Assembly: GCF_001517405.1 (NCBI RefSeq)
Contig: NZ_LN907827.1
Location: 2,610,587-2,674,586 of the forward strand
Source: Duffyella gerundensis
GTDB lineage: Bacteria > Pseudomonadota > Gammaproteobacteria > Enterobacterales > Enterobacteriaceae
Reading direction: 5' to 3'
Length of the DNA stretch: 64,000 bases
This document shows, piece by piece, positions 8,145-16,929 of the stretch. A program made the position numbers and the translations under genes. Positions within the stretch are counted from its first letter, which is position 1. Each line of letters opens with the position of its first letter. Under the pieces are notes generated by a model. That model saw nothing but the letters and a program-made list of their open reading frames with translations, searched no databases and was not told the origin of the DNA.

Positions 8145-8309
8145 ATGATCAACACCCCTTCCGTAGTGATGCTTCACCTAATGAAGTTTTCCGGCCTGAC
8201 GTTAAGCGGCCTGGCCTTTAGCGGCTTCAGTGAGCAGATGCTGAATGCGGCAACAAAGCCGGAGCAAGGTGGCGACACGCGCGTGTCACAGGAGGAAGCT
8301 AAGCGGTGA
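8145..8309 (+). CDS. Possible small protein, 54 residues, unknown
   Basis: An AGGAG lies seven bases before the ATG at 8145. The predicted protein has a moderately hydrophobic stretch with repeated small residues (LTLSGLAFSGF, about residues 15-25) and a polar C-terminal tail ending EEAKR. It ends shortly before a bidirectional terminator shared with ompC. I recognise no family. The support is the ribosome binding site and the terminator; codon use alone is not decisive, so it could be a chance ORF. Confidence 0.4.
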   Translation: MINTPSVVMLHLMKFSGLTLSGLAFSGFSEQMLNAATKPEQGGDTRVSQEEAKR

Positions 8310-8328
8310 GCGAGCAGATGCATAAAAA

Positions 8329-8355
8329 AACGGAGCCTGAACAGGCTCCGTTTTT
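8329..8355. terminator. Bidirectional terminator between the small ORF and ompC
   Basis: CGGAGCCT (8331-8338) pairs with AGGCTCCG (8343-8350), flanked by an A-run on the left and a T-run on the right. It can end both the rightward small transcript and the leftward ompC mRNA, whose stop codon is at 8362. Confidence 0.9.
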
Positions 8356-8361
8356 ATTTGA

Positions 8362-9483
8362 TCAGAACTGGTAAACCAGGCCGACACCCACCACGTCGTC
8401 GGTATTGATACCGGCATCGTCGGTGAACTGGTTGTCGTCCAGCATGTTGATTTGATAATCAACATAGGTCGACATGTTTTTGTTGAAGTAGTAAGTCGCG
8501 CCTACATCGATATACTTTTTCAGGTTCTGCTTGCCGTAACCCTGAATGTCGGTACCGCGTGAGGAGACGTAGGCCAGAGAAGGACGCAGGCCGAAATCGA
8601 ACTGATACTGTGCCACCAGCTCCCAGTTTTCCGCTTTGTCTGCATAACCGTAAACATCGCTGTCGTTGCTGTCGCCGAAACGGGTAGCGTTATAGGATTT
8701 GCTGTAGGTCGCTGCCAGGTAGACGTTGTTGGCGTCATATTTCAGGCCGCCCGCATAGACTTCCGCTTTGTCGCCACGGCCACGAATATCGGTGTTGTTG
8801 TTGCCCAGGCCATTTTGATTGTTGGTACGATCAGACTGGAACATCGCCGCGCCGATACCGAAACCAGAGCCGAGATCGTAAGTGGTGCTCAGACCCCAGC
8901 CATCACCGTTCTGTGCCAGTACATCACGTCCGCCAGCCGCTTCGGTCGCGTTGTCGTTTTTACCCTGATACTGCACCGCAAAGTTCCAGCCATCAACCAG
9001 GCCGAAGAAGTTGTTATTGCGGTAGGTCGCCACGCCGTTGGTGCGCTGGTACATAAAGTTATCCGCGCCGTAGGTGTCGCCGCCGAACTCAGGCAGCACG
9101 TCGGTCCACGCGCCCAGATCGTAAATCACGCCGTAGTTACGGCCATAATCCAGCGAGCCCGCATCACCGAACTTCAGGCCGGCAAAGCCAACACGCGTAA
9201 AGCTGTCTGCGGTGCCCTGGGCTTCAGAATTATTCAGCGCCGCCTGATATTCCCACTGACCGTAGCCAGTCAGTTCGTTAGAGATTTGCGTTTCGCCTTT
9301 AAAGCCAAAGCGCACATAAGATTGGTCACCGTCAGAACCGTCGTTATCGGAAAAATAGTGCAAACCGTCTACTTTGCCGAAGAGATCCAACTTATTTCCA
9401 TCTTTGTTGTAAATCTCAGCTGCGCCTGCTGAACCAGCGATCAGCATCGCGGGGACCATCAGGGAGAGAACGCGAAGTTTCAT
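8362..9483 (-). CDS. ompC: OmpC-type outer-membrane porin
   Basis: The 373-residue trimeric general porin has a signal peptide cleaved after AGSAGA (residue 21), giving mature [19 protein letters not shown]. The constriction-loop motif [13 protein letters not shown] (about residue 130) and the C-terminal VGVGLVYQF, ending in the aromatic residue needed for BAM recognition, are both present. Identity as OmpC rather than OmpF rests on synteny: apbE on one side and micF divergently on the other. The leader AGAGGGTAATAAAAATG resembles the ompF ribosome binding region and can pair with MicF. OmpR-box-like sequences lie upstream. Confidence 0.93.
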   Translation of the reverse strand: MKLRVLSLMVPAMLIAGSAGAAEIYNKDGNKLDLFGKVDGLHYFSDNDGSDGDQSYVRFGFKGETQISNELTGYGQWEYQAALNNSEAQGTADSFTRVGFAGLKFGDAGSLDYGRNYGVIYDLGAWTDVLPEFGGDTYGADNFMYQRTNGVATYRNNNFFGLVDGWNFAVQYQGKNDNATEAAGGRDVLAQNGDGWGLSTTYDLGSGFGIGAAMFQSDRTNNQNGLGNNNTDIRGRGDKAEVYAGGLKYDANNVYLAATYSKSYNATRFGDSNDSDVYGYADKAENWELVAQYQFDFGLRPSLAYVSSRGTDIQGYGKQNLKKYIDVGATYYFNKNMSTYVDYQINMLDDNQFTDDAGINTDDVVGVGLVYQF

Positions 9484-9575
9484 TTTTATTACCCTCTAAT
9501 TATGTGCCTTTATTTGCCACTGCGTGCTGAATGCCTAAAAATTCAGCCGATGGGCCATTGTTCATTCGATGAGGG

Positions 9576-9651
9576 TAATAATCTATAAAGAAAATGCTAC
9601 TAAATTTCCGAAGATGTTTCATCGATGCGAAGCAGTGTTTCTAAATGTAAA
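9576..9651 (-). promoter_or_regulatory. ompC promoter region with OmpR-box-like sequences
   Basis: On the minus strand TTTACATTTAGAAACA (9651-9636) resembles the OmpR C1/F1 box, and a second core, ATGAAACAT (9622-9614), lies about two turns downstream. A -10-like AT-rich segment (TATAGATTATT, about 9587-9577) corresponds in position to the E. coli ompC -10. Transcription would start near 9570, giving a leader of about 85 nt. Matches were made by eye. Confidence 0.6.
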
Positions 9652-9793
9652 TAAAGCGGAACTTTTAAACAGCACACATCGTTTAAAATTATCGCACAAA
9701 ATGCACAAAAATATAAAAAACCTTCTATTTCATAACATTAATTTACGCTGAAATCTGAGCACTGAATGATAAAAAGAGTCGGTCATCGGGTTA

Positions 9794-9799
9794 TATAAT
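9794..9799 (+). promoter_or_regulatory. micF -10 element
   Basis: A perfect TATAAT ends seven bases before the MicF 5' end at 9807. The -35 position (AAAAAG) is poor, as expected for a promoter that depends on activators such as OmpR or MarA/SoxS/Rob. Confidence 0.7.
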
Positions 9800-9806
9800 A
9801 GATCCC

Positions 9807-9900
9807 GCTATCATCATTTTATTTCATTATTACCTTCATTCACCCCGAATGATCTGTTTTACCCTTATTTCCCGCCGGGCTTATTGCCCGGCATTTTTTT
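9807..9900 (+). ncRNA. micF: MicF small regulatory RNA
   Basis: The sequence begins GCTATCATCATT, as E. coli MicF does, continues with the TTATTACC element that pairs with porin ribosome binding sites, and ends in a GC stem (GCCGGGC 9874-9880 with GCCCGGC 9886-9892) and a T-run. Its length (94 nt), divergent position upstream of ompC and TATAAT promoter all match. MicF normally represses ompF translation with Hfq. Here its UAUUACC and UUUCAU segments are also complementary to GGUAAUA and AUGAAA in the leader and start of the adjacent ompC. Confidence 0.92.
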
Positions 9901-10011
9901 GTCTGCAATATGGCGGAACTGGCAGGCCGAATATGATCAACCGCGGAAATAAATGCATCGCCAGGCTTCCTTGTCTGACAATTCAGCCATTCGGAATCAT
10001 CTGACAAAATA

Positions 10012-11181
10012 TCAGCGTTCGCGCATCGCCTCTTTCACTTTGTTCAGCGGTTTCAACAGGTAATCCATGACCGTTTTTTGCCCGGTTTTAATTTCCACGT
10101 TGGCAACCATGCCCGGCACAATAGGAAATTTACGCCCCGCTTTATTGGTCAGCTCCGCTTTCTGCGTGCGCACCCAAACGCGATAATAATATTGATCGCG
10201 CTTCACCTCATCCTGCAGCGTGTCGGGCGAGACGGTTTCCACTTCACCATGCAGATCGCCGTAAATCGACGAATCATACGCGGTGACTTTCACCACCGCC
10301 GCCAGGCCAGGGCGAATATAGGCGATATCACGGGGATTGATGCGCGCTTCGATCAGCAGCTGATCTTCCAGCGGCACAATCTCCATCAGCTTACCGCCGG
10401 GTTGCAGCACGCCGCCAACGGTGGTGACCTGAATATCCTTGACGATCCCGCGCACCGGTGAATAGAGCGTGGCGCGCGTCAGTTGATCTTCTTTACCGGC
10501 CAGCACCTGCAACTGGGCATCCAGATCGGCGTTATTTTTCACCTGCTCCTCCCTGGCGCGTACCGCGTAGTCGTTTTTTGCCTCATCGATTTTGCCGCGC
10601 AGATCGCTGATCTGACGGCGCAGGCGAATCACCTCAACCTGCCCCGCTGCGCCTTTCGCCACCAGCGGTTCAGTCATACGCAGCTCATCCTGCACCAGTT
10701 TCATCGACTGCTGTAAATTGCTGACCGTTTCAGTGAGATTGCGCCGCCGCGATTCAAACAGCTGGCTTTCGCGCGCCACCAGTTCCGGCGCCTTCAGCGT
10801 TTCTGCGCTGAACTGCAACGGCGCACCGGTCAGCTCGGCACGCAGCCGTTCTGCCGAGGCGCGCAGGGTACGCGCTTTGGCCTGCGCTTCGCCAAAGTTG
10901 GACTGAAAACGGGTGGGATCGAGCCGTGCCAGCACCTGCGATTTTTCCACAATATCGCCTTCATGGACGTTTAGCTCATTGACGATGCCGCCGTCGAGGC
11001 TCTCGATCACCTGCGCACGGCTCGGCGGCGTCACCTTACCGGTGCCGACCGTCACCTCATCCAGCACGGCAAAATGCGCCCACACCAGAAACAGCGCCAG
11101 CGCCGCGCTGCACAGCCAGATAATGGCTGACGTCCGCCGTTCGTTCTGTTTGAATTTGCGATCCATTAACACCAGGCTCAT
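10012..11181 (-). CDS. HlyD/LapC-type periplasmic adaptor of the type I secretion system
   Basis: The 389-residue membrane-fusion protein has one N-terminal membrane helix (about residues 17-36), a barrel-sandwich/lipoyl half (VTPPSRAQVIESLDGGIV), a long coiled-coil hairpin (about residues 95-225) and the HlyD signature PVRGIVKDIQVTTVGGVLQPG (about 243-264). The C-terminal PGMVANVEIKTG is typical. It bridges the ABC transporter and the TolC-like channel. Its start overlaps the end of the ABC gene by four bases (ATGA), so both are co-translated. It is the last gene of the leftward cluster and corresponds in role to Salmonella BapD. No strong terminator is seen before the end of micF. Confidence 0.93.
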   Translation of the reverse strand: MSLVLMDRKFKQNERRTSAIIWLCSAALALFLVWAHFAVLDEVTVGTGKVTPPSRAQVIESLDGGIVNELNVHEGDIVEKSQVLARLDPTRFQSNFGEAQAKARTLRASAERLRAELTGAPLQFSAETLKAPELVARESQLFESRRRNLTETVSNLQQSMKLVQDELRMTEPLVAKGAAGQVEVIRLRRQISDLRGKIDEAKNDYAVRAREEQVKNNADLDAQLQVLAGKEDQLTRATLYSPVRGIVKDIQVTTVGGVLQPGGKLMEIVPLEDQLLIEARINPRDIAYIRPGLAAVVKVTAYDSSIYGDLHGEVETVSPDTLQDEVKRDQYYYRVWVRTQKAELTNKAGRKFPIVPGMVANVEIKTGQKTVMDYLLKPLNKVKEAMRER

Positions 11182-13316
11182 GCGTTTTCTCCCCGTGCGG
11201 GTTGCGGCGTGGCACGGCGCAGGATCTCATCGCGGGCGCCGTCAGCAATAATTCTGCCTCCTTCCATCACCACAATACGATCTACCATTTTTAGCAGCGC
11301 CGGTCTGTGCGTCACCAACACCAGCGTGCGGCCACGCAGCCATTCATCCATCTGTTTGATCACATGCTCTTCCAACTGCTCATCCATCGATGCGGTCGGC
11401 TCATCAAGCAATACCACCTGTGGCTGGCGCAGGATCATGCGACTGAGCATCACCATTTGCCGCTGGCCGCCGGAGAGTCCGCGGCCACCTTCGTTGATCA
11501 CCCGATCGAGGCTGGCGGCATCCTGCTGCACCAGGCTCAGCGCGCCGCTGATGCGCAGCGCCTGTAGCATCTCCTGCTCGCTGGCGTGCGGATTACCCAG
11601 CATCAGATTCTGCCGCAGCGTGCCGAAGAAGAGCCGCGAATCCTGCGACAGCCAGCCAAGCTGACGACGCAGATCCACCGGATCGATGCGCGCAATGTCG
11701 ACGCCATCTACCAGCACCTTGCCCTGAGTCGCCAGCGCCTGTCCGGCCAACAGCTTCAGCAGCGTCGATTTGCCTGCGCCCACCTTGCCCAGCAGCGCAA
11801 TACGTTCGCCCGGCTTAATCTGCAACTGGCCGACGGTGAGCACATTTTTAACTTTCTCTTCATCGTAGCTGTAGCTGACGTTGCGCAGGTCGTAATGGCC
11901 GGTCAGCGTTGGGCAGTGTGCCGCTTCGCCTTCCGGCTGTTGATCCAGCGGCTTTTTCAGCAGTTCATCCAGCCCGTTCATCGCGCTTTTGGCATGCTGC
12001 CAGCGCGAAAACACCATGGTCAGCTGCATCAGCGGCGCAATGGTGCGCGAGGAGAGCAGGCTGCTGGCCACCAGCGTACCGGTGGTGATATCCCCCGCCA
12101 GCACCAGATAAACGCCAAACACCAGCATGCCGGCGTAGGTCAGCTGCTGCACGGTTGAAGCCCAGCCGGTGAGCCGCGCGCCCCACAGTCGCTGCTGCAT
12201 GCCGATCGTGGCGCTAACCTCGTGCGTCTGTTCCCACTGCCGCTGGAAGTAAGGTTCCGCCTGTAGCGCCTTGATATCCTCAACGCCCTCAATGGTTTCC
12301 ACCAGCACCGCGTTGCGCAGTGCACCTTCGCGCAGCCCCTCTTTCGCCAGTTTCGCCATCGGGATCTGCACCAGCAGACCGGGAATCACAATCAGCGGAA
12401 TCGCCAGCAGCGGGATGATCACCAGCGGGCCGCCGATAAAGCCCATGATAAACAGAAACAGAATCACAAACGGCATATCTGCCGCCGCGCCGACGGTGGT
12501 GGAGGTCAGCAGTTCACGCACCTGATCGATTTCACGCAGCTGAGAAATAAAAGAGCCGGTGGATTTAGGCCGCGCCTCGTTACGGATGCTCATTGCCCGG
12601 GCAAACAGCATGGAAGAGACTTTCAGATCGATGCGCTTGCCCATCATGTCAGACACCTGCGTGCGCATCAGGCGAATCAGGTATTCCACCGCGGCGGCAA
12701 TCAGCACGCCGGTAAACAGCACCCATAATGTTGGCTGCGACTGCGCCGGGATCACGCGGTCATAGACCTGCATCGAAAACAGAATGCCCGCCAGCGCCAG
12801 CACGTTGCCGACCACCGAGGCGAGCGAGATCTCGGCAATGCGCCGCCCCATACCGCGAAAATTGCGCCAGAACCAGTGCGGCTGATAGGGCTGCACAAAT
12901 TCATCGATGCGTGCGTCACGACCGCGGGCGGCCACGCCGACCACGCCGACCAGCGGCTCCGCGCGCGCCAGCAGGCTGGCCAGTTCGGTTTCCCGCACCA
13001 CGTCGCCGCCGTCGCTAAGCCAGTAGCGCGCGTTACCTGCGCCATCAATGGCTTCAATCACCGCCACGCCGCCGTTTTCCAGCGCCAGCACCACCGGCGT
13101 AATTTCCTGATGCCAGCGCAGTTTGTCGCGCGGCGTCATGGTGAGGTGCAGGCCCAGCAGCCCTGCCAGGCGCTCCAGCTGTTGCGCATCAGTTAATTGC
13201 TCAAACCAGCGCATCTGCTGGCGCAGGGTGTCACCATCGGCTGGCTTACCGAAGCGCGCCGCGACGCGCAGCATGGCGGCGATCCAGTTCTCGGTGGTTG
13301 CACGTTGTGTTGTCAT
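11178..13316 (-). CDS. Type I secretion ABC transporter (LapB/BapC-like)
   Basis: The 712-residue protein has an N-terminal C39-peptidase-like domain (about 1-140) with no cysteine, so it is a degenerate substrate-binding domain rather than a protease. Membrane segments follow (about 165-430). The ATPase has Walker A GKVGAGKST (about 515), signature LSGGQRQ (about 618) and Walker B VVLLDEPT (about 638), with VTHRP as H-loop. This is the LapB/RTX-type exporter that moves large adhesins through the inner membrane without a double-glycine cut. It lies 29 bp downstream of the TolC-like gene and overlaps the adaptor gene. Confidence 0.94.
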   Translation of the reverse strand: MTTQRATTENWIAAMLRVAARFGKPADGDTLRQQMRWFEQLTDAQQLERLAGLLGLHLTMTPRDKLRWHQEITPVVLALENGGVAVIEAIDGAGNARYWLSDGGDVVRETELASLLARAEPLVGVVGVAARGRDARIDEFVQPYQPHWFWRNFRGMGRRIAEISLASVVGNVLALAGILFSMQVYDRVIPAQSQPTLWVLFTGVLIAAAVEYLIRLMRTQVSDMMGKRIDLKVSSMLFARAMSIRNEARPKSTGSFISQLREIDQVRELLTSTTVGAAADMPFVILFLFIMGFIGGPLVIIPLLAIPLIVIPGLLVQIPMAKLAKEGLREGALRNAVLVETIEGVEDIKALQAEPYFQRQWEQTHEVSATIGMQQRLWGARLTGWASTVQQLTYAGMLVFGVYLVLAGDITTGTLVASSLLSSRTIAPLMQLTMVFSRWQHAKSAMNGLDELLKKPLDQQPEGEAAHCPTLTGHYDLRNVSYSYDEEKVKNVLTVGQLQIKPGERIALLGKVGAGKSTLLKLLAGQALATQGKVLVDGVDIARIDPVDLRRQLGWLSQDSRLFFGTLRQNLMLGNPHASEQEMLQALRISGALSLVQQDAASLDRVINEGGRGLSGGQRQMVMLSRMILRQPQVVLLDEPTASMDEQLEEHVIKQMDEWLRGRTLVLVTHRPALLKMVDRIVVMEGGRIIADGARDEILRRATPQPARGENA

Positions 13317-13345
13317 TAATACTGCCTCTGTGTGCCGTTCGCCGC

Positions 13346-14704
13346 TTAGTTCAGCGAAGGTAAAGTGGTGCCGCTGCTCTTTTCACGATCGATGCCCATG
13401 ATATCGAGCAGATTATCGACCGCCGCCGCGTAACGAACCGTGGCATCCCAGCCGTCATACAGCGCGCTGGTGCGCATGCTGTCCGCCTGAAAAACATCCT
13501 GCTCTACGCTGAGCAGATCGTTCAGGCTGCGCTTGCTGAGCTTGTACTCATCGGCGTAGACGTTGCGGGTATGTTCTGCGCTGGCCAGCTGAGCTTCGCC
13601 CGCCTGCTGACGCTGTTGGGCGCCGATCATGTCGGCATAGGCGGTAGAGGCGTGTTGATTAATATCGAGTTTGGCTTGCTGGATGGCCGCCTGTGCCGCT
13701 TCGCGTTCGCCTTCTGCCGAACGCGTTTTGGCATTGACCAGGCCGCCCTGATAGAGCGGCGCTTCCACCTGCAGCTGCAGCTCATCGTCCCAGTATGAAC
13801 GGCTGTCGTTCTCATATCGGGTGCGGCCCGCCTGCACTTTGATGGTCGGCCAGTGATTAGAGCTGGCCTGCTTGATACGCTGCTGCGCTGCCATCTGTTT
13901 CGCCTGCGCGCTGCGTACCGCCGCGCTGTCCTGATAGCCAATTTTATCCAGCGTAATCTGCTGTTTAAGTAGCGCCTCGGGCAGTTCCGGCAGCGTGACC
14001 GGCACCACGCCGGTTAACACGGTGAGCTGCGCCAGCGCCGAGCGTTGCTGGGCGCGGTACTGCTCCAGCGTGGCGTGCATACCGGCGATGCGCGTTTCCG
14101 CCTGCAGTACGTCTGACTGCGAGCTGAGGCCGGCATCGGCGCGCAGTTTGGCGATATCGCGCACGTGCTCCAGCGATTTCACATTGCTCTGCGATGCGGT
14201 GACCAGCGCCTGATAGCGCTTCACCTGCAGATAGGCCTGTAAGGTATCCTGGCCGACGGTGGTCATGGTGTCGTAAAGCGCGAACCGGTAGGCGTCAGAG
14301 AGCGCGTACTGTTCATCGATGGCGCCGCCGGTACGACCAAAATCGTACAGCAGCTGGCTGAGCGTGACGCCCGCGGAGCCGCTGTTATTCAGGCTGCCGG
14401 ACGAGTCCGTTTGATGAGAACGACCGCCAGAACCCTGCAACGAAATCTGCGGATACCAGGCGCTTTTCGCCGCATCCAGATCGCCTTCATTGACATGGAT
14501 CTGCGCCGCCGCTTCGGCAATTTTGGGATTACGGGCAAAGGCCCTGAGGATAGCCTGGCGCAGCGTCAGCGAGGCTATTTGCTCCTCGCTCGGCGCGGCG
14601 CGCCAGTTGAACTCTGCTTTAGGTTCTGTTGCGGCCAGTAACGGTTGAGCCGACGCGCAGATCAGCGCGCCCAGGCAGCAGCAGGCAAACAGTCTGTTGA
14701 TCAT
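13346..14704 (-). CDS. TolC-family outer-membrane channel of the type I secretion system
   Basis: The 452-residue protein has a Sec signal peptide ending around LLAA (residue 25). Two outer-membrane-factor repeats follow, with SLTLRQAILRAFARNPKI (about 45-62), YDFGRTGGAIDE (about 120) and QAYLQVKRYQALV (about 152), and the second half carries RSLNDLLSVEQDVFQ (about 394). This is the LapE/AggA branch of type I secretion channels. It is dedicated to this locus by position, sitting between the small Ig-repeat protein and the ABC transporter, and corresponds to Salmonella BapB. The last ~20 residues are polar and beyond the conserved core. Confidence 0.93.
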   Translation of the reverse strand: MINRLFACCCLGALICASAQPLLAATEPKAEFNWRAAPSEEQIASLTLRQAILRAFARNPKIAEAAAQIHVNEGDLDAAKSAWYPQISLQGSGGRSHQTDSSGSLNNSGSAGVTLSQLLYDFGRTGGAIDEQYALSDAYRFALYDTMTTVGQDTLQAYLQVKRYQALVTASQSNVKSLEHVRDIAKLRADAGLSSQSDVLQAETRIAGMHATLEQYRAQQRSALAQLTVLTGVVPVTLPELPEALLKQQITLDKIGYQDSAAVRSAQAKQMAAQQRIKQASSNHWPTIKVQAGRTRYENDSRSYWDDELQLQVEAPLYQGGLVNAKTRSAEGEREAAQAAIQQAKLDINQHASTAYADMIGAQQRQQAGEAQLASAEHTRNVYADEYKLSKRSLNDLLSVEQDVFQADSMRTSALYDGWDATVRYAAAVDNLLDIMGIDREKSSGTTLPSLN

Positions 14705-15058
14705 GTGGTATCACATCCCGCGATGTTATTTTTGTTGGTTTTTTTACCTGGCTGCCAGAAAGGCAACGGCCTTTCTGAACATGCTCACCCGATTCGAAAC
14801 CTGACCGCCTGTCAGGCCAACCGGGCATGTTAGTATCCTGTTAAACGCATTACCTACATTAATACTTCAGCATGAATCAGCGCAACCGCAGACGATCGGA
14901 AAGTGTTAATAAAAAATCGGTAACGCGATGTTATAGCGCTTTATCTGTGTTCACGCATGACACTTTACGGAATTAACCGGCGCATAACGCGCGAGTCATT
15001 GTCAAAAAACATACAGTTTTACTTAACCCTGACGGCGAGGGTGTCGCCGTCAGTCGCG
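14705..15058. other. 354-bp intergenic region with three inverted repeats
   Basis: No gene is supported here. Three dyads stand out: 15029-15038 with 15044-15053 (10-bp perfect stem directly after the upstream gene), 14807-14817 (palindrome GCCTGTCAGGC) and 14756-14764 with 14769-14777 (9-bp stem in the leader of the TolC-like gene). None is followed by a proper T-run in the leftward direction. They may attenuate or stabilise mRNA between the exported protein and its transporter. Confidence 0.5.
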
Positions 15059-16498
15059 TTAAATCAGCGTGGCCTGAATATGCTGTTCGGTCAGCAGATC
15101 CGCCAGCGTCGAGGAGACGGGCTGATAATAACTTGTGTCACCACTGTGCTGAGCATCGCCCATTAGCGCAGCGTGGCTGCTGTCCGTGTGCTGCAAACCG
15201 AGGTCGGCAGCGCTCAGAGTGTGTGCAGCCTGCGTGCCGTGAGTAGCAGCGGTAAAAAAGTTGCTCAATGTTTGCGTAGCGCTGTTGCCGTAGCTATCCG
15301 CCTGATGAACGGTGGCGTTAACCGGGCCATCCGGCAGCGCCAGCAAATCAGCAGAAGGCACAGTGACCATGCCATCGGTGGGCGTGTAGCTCTTGCCGTT
15401 GATATCGATGCTCTGCACGCCGTCGATGTAGAAACTCAGATCGTGCTGCGCTTCCTGATGGCTCAGGGTCAGATCGCCGCCAATATCCAGCTCGTAATAG
15501 ACTTCAGGCAGCTGCAACTGGGTGCTGAATTCAAAGCTGACCTGATTGTGGTTACCCGCCGCGTCGCTGGTTGTCGCCACCAGACGGTGTTCGTCGCCAT
15601 CGATGAAGTTCGCCATATCCGCCGCCGGAATCGCCACGCTCCAGCTACCGTCGCTGTGAATGGTGGCGGCATACTCTTTCATGCTGTCCAGCCCGCCCGC
15701 CGAGGCGATGGTCAAACTCTGGCCCGGCGCGCTGTGCGTGGAGAGGTGGCCGGTGAGCACCAGACCCTGCTGCGATTCAGCAATGTTGATCACGTTATCG
15801 CTGGTGACATTATCGAAGGTGACGTTGGGGATGCTGGCAAGATGGGTGATCAGCGTGACGTTGCTGCTGGCGCTGACCAGTTGGCCGCTGGCGCTGGTCG
15901 CCGTGACCACCGCAGAATAAACGCCGTCGCTGAGCGTTGCCAGTTGCTGATCGTTGAGAGAGACGTGCCAGCTGCCGTCAGCGTTGACGAAACTGTCGAA
16001 GTGCTTACCGCCCAGCGTCACGCTAAGTGGCGTATCCGCCGCCAGCCCGCTGGCATGGCCGGTAAACACCAGGCCATAAATGCCTTCCTGATAGCTCACC
16101 GCGTTATCGCCAGAAACCGCATCCATGGTCAGGCTGGCAGCCGTGTTCACCGTTGCTGCGTGTACCACGCCATGGCTGGCGTCGGTGGCCGCCACAGCGG
16201 TATGACTTACCGCTGGAGCGCTGCTGAGCGTGCTCTCTGCGGCGATGCCAACCGGGCTGACCAGCCCGCTGGCGGAATAAAGCGTCGCGGTGGGCAGCGC
16301 GGTATCCGCGGTCTGCCCGGCGGCATACAGGCTGCTCAGCGACAGCGTATCGGCGGTAGCGGTAGAAAACGAAAGATTCAGCGGTTCAACCACGACGGGC
16401 TGCACGTTGTGCGTTTCCGGCAGCAGCGTATCGGCAGCGTTAAGGGTTGCCGCATCGCGGACCTGGCGGTGCTGGCGTGATGTTTTAACTGTAGACAT
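15059..16498 (-). CDS. Second, smaller Ig-repeat protein, probable type I secretion substrate
   Basis: The 479-residue protein starts at 16498 after a GAGG site; a longer frame upstream has no ribosome binding site. It has no Sec signal. A low-complexity Ala/Ser/Thr-rich N-terminal third (about 1-140) is followed by three Ig-like domains of the same type as in the giant neighbour (GDNAVSYQEG..., SDNVINIAESQQG..., GGDLTLSHQEA...), each with a GSW- or GDG-type core. The last 17 residues, ending STLADLLTEQHIQATLI, align without gaps with the end of the giant adhesin (NTLGDVLVQHNLQVHVV). I infer that it is exported by the same transporter, perhaps as a matrix partner or cap. I know no named homologue. 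Confidence 0.8.
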   Translation of the reverse strand: MSTVKTSRQHRQVRDAATLNAADTLLPETHNVQPVVVEPLNLSFSTATADTLSLSSLYAAGQTADTALPTATLYSASGLVSPVGIAAESTLSSAPAVSHTAVAATDASHGVVHAATVNTAASLTMDAVSGDNAVSYQEGIYGLVFTGHASGLAADTPLSVTLGGKHFDSFVNADGSWHVSLNDQQLATLSDGVYSAVVTATSASGQLVSASSNVTLITHLASIPNVTFDNVTSDNVINIAESQQGLVLTGHLSTHSAPGQSLTIASAGGLDSMKEYAATIHSDGSWSVAIPAADMANFIDGDEHRLVATTSDAAGNHNQVSFEFSTQLQLPEVYYELDIGGDLTLSHQEAQHDLSFYIDGVQSIDINGKSYTPTDGMVTVPSADLLALPDGPVNATVHQADSYGNSATQTLSNFFTAATHGTQAAHTLSAADLGLQHTDSSHAALMGDAQHSGDTSYYQPVSSTLADLLTEQHIQATLI

Positions 16499-16929
16499 AA
16501 AGTACCTCGTGAAAACCAAAGAGAAGTTTCGCTCTGAAAAACATAAACAGCAGTTAAGTTTTAGACGTGAGCGAGCCATTCAGCGAACGGGATCGCTGAG
16601 ATTTCCTGGTGTTCAAGAGTTACAAATCGTAACGCGGAAAGGCGCGTCAAATCGTCAGTCAGCACTTTTAGTGCCAATCATTACCAGAGTGATTATTTTC
16701 ACTTCCAGGCGTCTGATGCTTGCGCTCACAGGCCTGACTGGTGCCGTAAGCTACCGCTGCACCGTGGGCAAGACCAGTGTCATTATTCCTAAAAAATGGC
16801 TGTAACGATTTTGAGACGGGGATATCTCGAAGGAGCAGGAAAAAAGGAAGGAGAGTCAGAGAGATAGCAGATAAGGTAAACTAATAAATATTCCTTATAA
16901 AAAGCGGGGCTTTTGCCCCGCTCTGTTGC
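16499..16929. other. 431-bp intergenic region between the two Ig-repeat genes
   Basis: It contains the strong terminator of the giant gene at its right end, so the smaller gene must have its own promoter in the remaining ~395 bases. I find no convincing sigma-70 promoter by eye. An imperfect dyad lies at about 16676-16695 (AATCATTACC...GTGATTA). Confidence 0.5.
16895..16922 (-). terminator. Terminator of the giant adhesin gene
   Basis: Read leftward, AGCGGGGC pairs with GCCCCGCT around a four-base loop (16903-16910 with 16915-16922), followed by TTTTATAA. It begins eight bases after the stop codon and separates the giant gene from the smaller Ig-repeat gene. Confidence 0.9.

Noticed and set aside
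16778..16895. RcsAB-box-like sequences (TGTCATTATTCCTA and AATAAATATTCCTT)
   Set aside because: Only about 10 of 14 positions match, the left half is poor in both, and one lies in the T-run of a terminator. Tempting because of the nearby rcs genes but not supportable by eye.
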